A stretch of 64,000 nucleotides of DNA, taken from positions 620,001 through 684,000 of the forward strand of contig NTMA01000004.1 in assembly GCA_002917075.1 (NCBI GenBank). The letters run 5' to 3'. The notes beneath the pieces are model-generated. The model made no database searches, was not told where the DNA came from, and saw nothing but the letters and a program-made list of their open reading frames with translations. Shown here piece by piece: positions 57,473 through 64,000 of this stretch. A program made the translations under genes and the position numbers. The DNA is from Hawksworthiomyces lignivorus (taxonomy: Eukaryota > Ascomycota > Sordariomycetes > Ophiostomatales > Ophiostomataceae). Numbering within the stretch: the stretch's first letter is position 1; the number at the start of each line of letters is the position of its first letter.

Positions 57473-60130
57473 TTATTCTTCGTCCTCGTCGTCTTCATCT
57501 TCTTCATCGTCGTCCTCTGCCTCTTCGTCATCGTCATCTTCTAGCTCTTCACCATCTTCCTCTTCCTCATCTTCGTCGATATCCTCGTCCTCGTCTTCAT
57601 CCTCGTCGCCTTCTTCATTTTCGGCGCGTGCCTCCAGCAGTTGCCTCTTCTCGTCCTGCCGCTTCAGCTCGTCCTCCTTGCGCGCGGCCTCTAGCGCTCG
57701 CTGCTTCTCGGCGTTGATCTTGCGCTGGGCGACCACGAACGCGCCGACGGGGGTCTTCTGCCAGTCAAAGTCCGCGAGGAAGGCGTCGACCTGCGCGCGG
57801 TCGCGGGGCGCAAAGTCGACGCGCGCCCGGCGGTCCTCGATGAACTTGGCGTTGGCCTCGAGCTTCTGCACGAGGAGGGCGAGGCCGGCGATGACCCTGC
57901 TGTTGTTGTTGCTGCTGCCGCTGCTGCTGCTCTTGCTGCCGCTCTTGCTGCTGCCGCGCTTGCGGGCGTCCTTGAGCCAGCGCTTCAGCATAATGATGAC
58001 GGGCAGGGCCAGCTCGGGGAAGGCGATGCTGGTGGCCCACAGCGCAAAGTACTCGGACAGCAGCTCGACGACCTGCTCGCCGACGGCGGTCTGGTAGACG
58101 GCGGTGCCGAGGCTGGACTTGGGCGCCTTGTAGGCGACGGTGAAGTCGATCTGCTTGACGGTGGCGGCGGCGGTGCCGCCGCCGCTGCCGCCCTTGCCGC
58201 CCTTGGCCTTGGCGGCCTTTTTCATCTCGGCGGAGCTCAGCACTTCGAGCAGCACGGGCGCCAGCGGGATGTAGGTGCCGGTGGCGCGCGACAGGCGCAG
58301 CAGCGACCGGAACAGCAGGAAGCGCAGCGGGAAGTAGGCGGCGGTGGGGATCAGCCGCATGGCGCCCAGCGTCACCTGCACCAGCGGGTACACGAGCAGC
58401 TTGAGCTGGTTGTCCTGCTGCTGCTGCAGCAGTAGCTGTAGGCTGGTCTTCTTCTTCTTCTTCGTCTTGCTGCTGCCGGCGGCCTCCTTGGCGGCGGCCT
58501 CGGCCTCGTCCTCCAGGTCCACGGCAGCGGCAGCGGCGGCAGCGGCGGCCTCGTCCTTCTCCTTCTGCAGGCTGCAGTGCTCGGCCAGCACGACGGACCA
58601 GAAGTCGAGCGAGTGGACGTACTGCCAGTTGTAGACGACGCGGAAGGCGCTGTTCTGGTTGTGGGCGATGCTGTTGCGCAGGTGGATGGCCAGCTGGCGG
58701 ATGGCCGCGAAGGCGGTGGTGTAGCCGACGGCGCGGTCGAGCCCCCACAGCTCGGCGGCCGAGTTCTTCATGAGGTGGATGCCCGGCAGGGTGGCGGCGT
58801 TGGTGGCGCGGCAGCCCTGCACGAGGCCCTGGTAGGCGACCTTGAGCACGGCCTCGCGCACGCCGCGGTCGCCGACGACGGCCAGGCGGCGCAGCACCAG
58901 AAAGGCGGCGACGCGCGTGGCCTCGCCGCTGGCCGGCTGCGCCCAGAAGCGCACCACGGTCTGGACCAGGTTCTTGAGCAGCTTGCGGAACGACAGCAGG
59001 TACGGCACCAGCGGCACCAGGGCCGCCAGCGTCAGCCGCAGCGTGCCGTCGTCCGACAGCGTGCCCAGCAGGTGCAGCACCGACGATGCGAAGCTGCGCA
59101 CCAGCGGCGACAGCGCCTTGAACTTCTTCGAGTCCGTCGGCACGTACACCCGCCCCCCGCCGGTCTCCTTGACCGGCACGTGGTGGTGCAGCACCGCCGG
59201 CACCTGCTGCAGCGCCGCCACCAGAATGTCGTGGAACACGTCCGGGCTCTTGATCGCGTACCGCTGCGACAGCGACCCCGCCATCGCCTCGTCCGCGTCC
59301 TCCTCGTTCAGGTGTGCCGCGCACCGGAACGCCAGCACCACCTGCCGCGCCGCCCGCAGCGAGTGCGCCTCCGCCATCGACTTGGACCACCGCGCCACCA
59401 TCGCCTGCGTCACCTCGTTGTCTGGCTCCTCAAAAAGCTCCTGGTCCAGCGCCTTGGCCTTCTTCTGCTTCTTGGCCGGCCGTTTTGCGCCCTCGTCCTC
59501 GTCTTCGTCCTCTGACGCACCGGGGCTCAGCGCGTCAATCTCAGCTAGGTCGGCATCGTCAAAGTCGAGCGCCTCGGGGTCGTTCTCCTTCAGGAACTGG
59601 TAGAACTCCGGATCCTTCTCAGCCAGGGCATCCATGGCCTCTTTGCTCATGCCAATGGCGCCGACGTCCAAGTCGTCCTCATCGCTGTCGCTCGCAACGG
59701 GATCGTCAGCAATAGATCCCTCCGAGTCTGAGCCACCGTCGTCTGATTCGGCATCGGCATCCCTGGCGGTGCCATTCCGTTTCCGCTTGCCCAGATGGGG
59801 AGAGGAGGAAGAGGCTTTGCCCTCCTTCTTAGTAGTCTTCTTGTCTTTGCCATCGATGATCTCGAACCCCCCCTGGAAGAAGTCGTCGATGCTCATGTCG
59901 GCTACCTTGGCGTCGGGACGCTTGCGCTGCTTGGTAGCCTTGTCACCGCTGGCCGCATCGCCGCTGCTCTTGTAGAATTCGGCATCCTGGGCTCGCTTGG
60001 TCTGCAGCTTTGCCTTGACTTGTGCACGCTGCTTGATTTTGGCGGTTGCTTTCCGCCTCTCGAGAACACCCTTAAGGTGATTCTTCTCGAACTTCTTTGT
60101 CGCTTTGAGGTTCTTTTTGGAGGGAGCCAT
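57473..60130 (-). CDS. NOC2: Nucleolar complex protein 2 (Noc2), ribosome biogenesis
   Basis: A single-exon protein of 885 aa. The N-terminus is strongly basic (MAPSKKNLKATKKFEKNHLK), followed by DMSIDDFFQGGFEI, a conserved Noc2 motif, and an acidic segment. The Noc2 domain (about residues 250-780) includes SLDFWSVVLAEHCSLQK, LVYPLVQVTLGAMRLIPTAA, YFPLRFLLFRSLLRLSRATG and PLAPVLLEVL, all characteristic. The C-terminus is an Asp/Glu run of about 60 residues. Noc2 pairs with Noc1 in the nucleolus and Noc3 in the nucleoplasm to move pre-60S particles towards export. A lineage-specific Ala/Glu/Lys insert (with KTKKKKKTSLQLLLQQQQD) interrupts the domain without breaking the frame. The gene diverges from VPS28 across 450 bp. 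Confidence 0.93.
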   Translation of the reverse strand: MAPSKKNLKATKKFEKNHLKGVLERRKATAKIKQRAQVKAKLQTKRAQDAEFYKSSGDAASGDKATKQRKRPDAKVADMSIDDFFQGGFEIIDGKDKKTTKKEGKASSSSPHLGKRKRNGTARDADAESDDGGSDSEGSIADDPVASDSDEDDLDVGAIGMSKEAMDALAEKDPEFYQFLKENDPEALDFDDADLAEIDALSPGASEDEDEDEGAKRPAKKQKKAKALDQELFEEPDNEVTQAMVARWSKSMAEAHSLRAARQVVLAFRCAAHLNEEDADEAMAGSLSQRYAIKSPDVFHDILVAALQQVPAVLHHHVPVKETGGGRVYVPTDSKKFKALSPLVRSFASSVLHLLGTLSDDGTLRLTLAALVPLVPYLLSFRKLLKNLVQTVVRFWAQPASGEATRVAAFLVLRRLAVVGDRGVREAVLKVAYQGLVQGCRATNAATLPGIHLMKNSAAELWGLDRAVGYTTAFAAIRQLAIHLRNSIAHNQNSAFRVVYNWQYVHSLDFWSVVLAEHCSLQKEKDEAAAAAAAAAVDLEDEAEAAAKEAAGSSKTKKKKKTSLQLLLQQQQDNQLKLLVYPLVQVTLGAMRLIPTAAYFPLRFLLFRSLLRLSRATGTYIPLAPVLLEVLSSAEMKKAAKAKGGKGGSGGGTAAATVKQIDFTVAYKAPKSSLGTAVYQTAVGEQVVELLSEYFALWATSIAFPELALPVIIMLKRWLKDARKRGSSKSGSKSSSSGSSNNNSRVIAGLALLVQKLEANAKFIEDRRARVDFAPRDRAQVDAFLADFDWQKTPVGAFVVAQRKINAEKQRALEAARKEDELKRQDEKRQLLEARAENEEGDEDEDEDEDIDEDEEEEDGEELEDDDDEEAEDDDEEDEDDEDEE

Positions 60131-60580
60131 TTTGGAACGAGTGCGTGTTGTCGATTGGAATAAAAAAGAACAACACTCGCTATGGCAATCTCCGTGTATG
60201 CCTCTGCTACCCTGTCTGCAGGTTGTGAAAATGAAGCGGCAGATAAAAAAAATTGATCTTCTCTATTATGGGACTTCTGCTTGAAGGGGAAAAAAAAAAA
60301 AGTTGTTATCGGTAGTTCTTATCGGATATGCACTTATCTGCTTTTGGAAAGGCGGTGAAAACAAAGTTGCTGCCGTTTTTGCCGCATTGTCGCATATGCT
60401 CTGTGCTGCGTAGTGGGATATGCTATAAGTGGGGCTTCTGCCTCAAAGCTCCTTGGACGACCTCTTGGCGTCATCTCTCTGTCTTTCGGCCTTCCATATC
60501 AGCTTCAGCTTCGAAACAGACTCGTCCCTCCTGTTGTGTGACGGGGCCATGAAGACCGTTCTTCTATACGATCGACGACG
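60131..60580. other. Divergent promoter between Noc2 and Vps28
   Basis: 450 bp with an A-rich run at 60290-60301 and no gene. Probably a shared promoter for two housekeeping genes. Confidence 0.5.
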
Positions 60581-61553
60581 ATGATGTCTCGGCAGTCGTA
60601 TGCTCCACTGCCTCCCAGCTATGTTCCCAATACTGCAGTCTCGGCCACCATCAGCCTAGATGAGGTATGCGTTGTTTTCCTAGCTTGCCTTTCTCGTTAT
60701 TTCTTTGCTCCCACTATTTATGTGTGCGTTGTGTGAATCAATTTCCTTGATGTTGCGGCTGACACTGAGCAGGAGGTTAAACTCACCGAGACCCGCGCAG
60801 AGCGCGATCTGCAAGAGTCTCTCGCCGAGATCTTCAGCATCATCGTGACGATTGACGAGCTCGAGAAAGCGTTCCTCAAGGATGCTATTCCTGAAGCCGA
60901 TTATACGGAGATCTGCGAGCGGTCACTCAAGCAGTACAATTCAATTCTCAAAGATGAGACAGTGTCACATGCTTTTGGGAGCTTGGAAGAGTTCAAACAA
61001 GAGTGGGATGTACGAGCTCTTTCCTCTTTCCGCTTCTTCTCATGTTGCAATTTCTAAGATTTTCCGCTGCTGACAATTTTTCCCCTCTTTGCTACAGCTC
61101 GAGGTCCCTCGTGCAACAGAGCGCATCCGCGCGGGGATGCCGTCGACGGCCCTGATCGCTGGAAGCGGCGGGGGCGGAGGCGGAAGCGGCGGTGCGGGCG
61201 GCGGGCTTGGCAGCGGTGGAGGAGGCGGCGGCGGGGGTGGCGGCGGGAACGGGGCAGTATCAAACCCTAGCGGCGCGCTCATCCTGGAGGCGACGCAGGA
61301 CTTTATCACGTTCCTGGACGCGCTGCGCCTCGGCCTGCTGGCCAAGGATCAGCTGCACCCGCTACTGACGGACGTGATCCACGCGGTCAATAAGGTGACG
61401 GACCGGGACTTTGAGAACCGCGGCAAGATCGTGCAGTGGCTGATCACGCTGAACCAGATGAAAGCGAGCGACGTCCTGGATGAGAACCAGGCGCGCGAGC
61501 TGGAGCTGGACATCAACTCGGCCTACCAGGGGTTCAAGAGCACGCTGACGTAG
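60581..61553 (+). CDS. VPS28: ESCRT-I subunit Vps28, with poly-Gly linker
   Basis: The exons 60581-60664, 60773-61009 and 61098-61553 give 258 aa (start at 60581, or the adjacent ATG at 60584). Introns 60665-60772 (GTATGC...GAGCAG, GCTGACA branch) and 61010-61097 (GTACGA...CTACAG) are both phase 0. The N-terminal core (about 29-125) contains SLAEIFSIIVTIDELEKAFL and YTEICERSLKQYNSILKD, typical of the Vps28 head that binds Vps23 and Vps37. The C-terminal four-helix domain (about 160-258) contains GALILEATQDFITFLDALRL and ends with LDINSAYQGFKSTL. ESCRT-I sorts ubiquitinated cargo into multivesicular endosomes. An unusual Gly-rich linker of about 35 residues joins the two domains. Confidence 0.94.
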
Positions 61554-61718
61554 GGTGCCGTGACAGCTTGATAGATATGCAGAAATGTGGCTGGTTTCAG
61601 GAGATGTGTAAGATATCCCTATATTTATATATATATATATGTATACAATTGATTTGCCCGTAATATAAAATGCCATTGAGGGGGTATTTTCTTTTATTTG
61701 GTCTTTTTGTTTCGTTTT

Positions 61719-63455
61719 CTACACCAAAAACGTCCAGAAGCTGGGATACACAAACTCCTCCTCGAAGATGCGCCGCACCTGCTCCAGCACGAACCGCTCC
61801 ACCTTGCCCACGTTCTTGAGGCTCTGCTTGCCCCCCTCGCGCTGGCCAATCTCGCTCTCCACGCGGACCTCCTGCAGCAGGCCGCCCATCTTGGTCTTTG
61901 GCCGAGGATGAGCAGCCGGCGCTCCTGGCGCGGCCGCAGCAGCGGAGGCAGGGCCAGCAAAGCCGCCGCGCGTGAGGAACTCGCTCTCTATGGTCCCGGG
62001 GCGGGCGAACGGCTGCTGCTGCTGTGGCTGCGGCTGCTCGTCGCTGTCCTCGTCCTCGTCGGCGCCCACAGCGGCTAGCGCGTCCTCGGGGCTGAGGAAG
62101 CAAAAGTGCAGCCGGCGGCGGATGTAGGCCAGCACGCCGACGCCGTCAAACGTGAGGCCCGTGATACTCAGGCGCACAGGGATGCCCACGAAGCTGGGCA
62201 TCGGGTAGTCGAGCAGGATGTCGGCCGTCAGCAGCAGCTTGAAGTCGCCCGCGTACCGGATGCGGAACACCGCCTGCAGGTCCTCGGCGCGGGGCTCGCG
62301 GAGGCGCGGCCGGTCGTGGTCGTGGCCGTGGCCGTGGCCGGCGGCAGCAGCGCCCCCCGCCGTCGCCTGGCCCAGAAGCAGCGTCCGGTCCATGTCTTCC
62401 TCGTCGTCGTGCCGGCGGTCAGCGTCGTCGTCTTCGACCGCCGTCCCGGTGAGCAGCGCAGACGCCGCCGCAGCGGCCGCTGCCGCGCTGGGTGAGTCCC
62501 GCGTCGGCGGCCGCGACGCCACCGAGGCGCCGCCCGCCGACGTCGGCGCCAGCGTCGACACGCTGTGCTTCTCGCGCAGCGCCGGGTGTAGCAGCGACGG
62601 GTTGAGCGTCGCTCCCGCCCCCGCCCCCGCCCCCGCTCCTGCTGCGGCGGCAGGCGCGCTCGTCCGCGGAAGCACCGTCTCGCGGTAGTCGCCGATCGAG
62701 ATCGAACTGCTGTGGGACGGGTTGCGGCTGTGGCTCGGCTCCGGAAGGTCTGGGTGAAAGTAGCCCCCGCCGCCGCCGCCGCCAGCGTCGTCGTGGCCCC
62801 CCATTCCTCCTCCCCCGCGGCCCAGGTGCACGCCGGCCATGGCCGCCAGCGGCGTCTGCGTGCCCGACCAGCCCGGCGTCAGGTGGCTGTGGAAGTGGTG
62901 CAGCAGGTTGGACGTGCCGCCCGGCACGCCGCCTGCTGTTGTCGCTGCCGCGGCTGCTGCTGCCGCGGCCGCGGCTGCAGTGACCGTCTTGTGGGAGCTG
63001 CCGCTTAGTTCGTGGCGGTGGCGGCCGCTGGGCTCTCTCCTGCGGTCTCCTCGCCGGTCTCCGTCGCCGCGGATGTGGGGTGAGTGCGGGTGCGGATGAC
63101 CACCCCCGTGCTGCCGCCGCCGCCGCCGGCCAGAGTCGTACTCGTAGGCTGCCTCGTCATCGTCGCTGGCGTAGTCGTCGCTGTATGCGTCGCTCCCCTC
63201 GCCCTCGCTGCCCTCGTCTTCGTCGTCTAGCTCCTCATTCTCCTCATAAAAGTCCGGTAGAGGGTCTGTGATGTCCTTGAGCTCTAGCTCCGGGCCGATC
63301 GTCCCAAACTCAAAGTCGTGCACTGTCACCGACTTGATGAAGCGCGGCAGCGGCACCGCCTGGAACTTGCTGTGGATAAAGTCCCGGATGCGGTGCGCCA
63401 GCTCCTGGCCGTCCGGCCCTGTCGTGAACGTCTCCCAGTTCAGGTCTATAGACAT
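61719..63455 (-). CDS. MDM12: ERMES subunit Mdm12 (SMP-domain lipid transfer)
   Basis: A single-exon protein of 578 aa. The N-terminus [20 protein letters not shown] and then [20 protein letters not shown] are hallmark Mdm12 sequences. The SMP fold resumes late with [40 protein letters not shown] and [18 protein letters not shown], and the protein ends [11 protein letters not shown]. Mdm12 bridges Mmm1 and Mdm34 at ER-mitochondria contact sites and carries phospholipids. Between the parts of the SMP fold lie long low-complexity inserts (acidic, then His/Gly/Ala-rich, then a Gln run), making it clearly longer than yeast Mdm12 (about 270 aa). Such inserts are common in filamentous fungal orthologues. 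The stop is only 165 bp from that of VPS28, in convergent orientation. Confidence 0.94.
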   Translation of the reverse strand: MSIDLNWETFTTGPDGQELAHRIRDFIHSKFQAVPLPRFIKSVTVHDFEFGTIGPELELKDITDPLPDFYEENEELDDEDEGSEGEGSDAYSDDYASDDDEAAYEYDSGRRRRRQHGGGHPHPHSPHIRGDGDRRGDRRREPSGRHRHELSGSSHKTVTAAAAAAAAAAAATTAGGVPGGTSNLLHHFHSHLTPGWSGTQTPLAAMAGVHLGRGGGGMGGHDDAGGGGGGGYFHPDLPEPSHSRNPSHSSSISIGDYRETVLPRTSAPAAAAGAGAGAGAGATLNPSLLHPALREKHSVSTLAPTSAGGASVASRPPTRDSPSAAAAAAAASALLTGTAVEDDDADRRHDDEEDMDRTLLLGQATAGGAAAAGHGHGHDHDRPRLREPRAEDLQAVFRIRYAGDFKLLLTADILLDYPMPSFVGIPVRLSITGLTFDGVGVLAYIRRRLHFCFLSPEDALAAVGADEDEDSDEQPQPQQQQPFARPGTIESEFLTRGGFAGPASAAAAAPGAPAAHPRPKTKMGGLLQEVRVESEIGQREGGKQSLKNVGKVERFVLEQVRRIFEEEFVYPSFWTFLV

Positions 63456-63934
63456 GGGTGCGTTGTGTATGCGCTCTGGCCTCCCTTGTGATTGAAGGTG
63501 CGTTGTGGCGGGATCGACCGTCTTGAGAGGTCCTAAAATCCCGGTGGGTCTTAACTTTTACAGCTTATAACTAGAACTGCAGTGTAACACCATGTGGCGG
63601 GATTTACGCTAAGGCAAAGCTCTAACTAGCCCCCACTCTCCTATGACAGTGCTCATCACAGTTTAATACAGTGAGTCTTCCATGGCTCAGGACATTCACC
63701 ATCACGAATTCATCAATAATGTACCCTTTTTCTTTTCTTTTCTTGACTTTTCCTTGTTGACAAAATTAAGCATGCATCTAGTGAGATCATTATGTGCCGC
63801 TATGAACTTTGCAGTCTCTAGTTTCTATGTAATTATTCCCAGCAAGGCTGTCCTCTTCTGTTTGTGGCTGCTCACCATCTGCCGTGTTTAGATTACATAC
63901 ACTTCTCATTACATTACTATAGAGAATCAATCCC
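63456..63934. other. Upstream region of Mdm12
   Basis: About 480 bp, AT-rich, with the Mdm12 promoter and probably the 3' end of the next minus-strand gene. No other gene was seen. Confidence 0.5.
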
Positions 63935-64000
63935 CTACTTCTCCGCCGGCCCTTCAAACCGTGCCCGGGGAGCCGGAGCCAGCGCGGGATGGCCATACTG
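63935..64000 (-). CDS. Possible C-terminal end of a further gene (window edge)
   Basis: On the minus strand the last 66 bases read in one frame as QYGHPALAPAPRARFEGPAEK followed by TAG, split exactly from the window edge. The segment is much more GC-rich than the spacer to its left, the same shift seen at real coding ends elsewhere here. The product is not recognisable from 21 codons, and the other frames are also open, so this is tentative. Confidence 0.35.
   Translation of the reverse strand, partial: QYGHPALAPAPRARFEGPAEK

Noticed and set aside
57765..59390. 541-codon minus-strand frame
   Set aside because: Out-of-frame reading of Noc2; Arg/Ala/Gly-rich without motifs.

Overview
The window is a piece of a filamentous ascomycete nuclear genome, most likely a sordariomycete such as a member of the Hypocreales. 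The evidence is short introns (69-108 nt) with GT...AG ends and CTGAC/CTAAC-type branch points, GC-rich coding sequence beside AT-richer spacers, and fungus-specific families: a DUF3433 wall/membrane protein, a fungal amidoligase, Mdm12 of ERMES and a fungal flavohemoglobin. I cannot name the species from sequence alone. No rRNA, convincing tRNA, CRISPR or intact transposon was seen.

Layout, left to right. 1-1003 (-) is the N-terminal part of an allantoate-permease-like MFS transporter cut by the window edge. A 3.6 kb spacer follows. 4568-9080 (+) is a Thr-rich DUF3433-type membrane protein whose frame changes near a run of nine C. 9883-10692 (+) is an atypical SDR. 11018-13375 (-) is an amidoligase-like enzyme. 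13984-14742 (-) is a small two-exon fungal protein. 15161-16429/16562 (+), 17007-18386 (+) and 18991-23238 (-, 1363 aa, three exons reconstructed here) are three proteins of unknown function forming an accessory-looking block.

23239-44437 is a 21 kb stretch in which I find no gene. It lies between the start of the giant unknown gene and a G1/S cyclin (44438-45667, +). The last about 3 kb is pyrimidine-rich and looks like a very long promoter and leader. A flavohemoglobin (46921-48852, -) follows, then a second empty stretch (48853-55977).

The right end is ordinary housekeeping: a mitochondrial-looking sorbose-reductase-type SDR (55978-57055, three exons), ribosome-biogenesis factor Noc2 (57473-60130, -), ESCRT-I subunit Vps28 (60581-61553, three exons), ERMES subunit Mdm12 (61719-63455, -), and possibly the last codons of one more minus-strand gene at the edge.

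The three spacers longer than 3 kb all lie between divergently transcribed genes, whereas convergent and tandem spacers are 0.2-1.3 kb. The long gaps therefore look like regulatory or leader DNA rather than lost genes. The most unusual points are the 21 kb gap before the cyclin, the 11-23 kb block of amidoligase plus unknown proteins, and two C9 runs that each coincide with an apparent frame change in a coding region.
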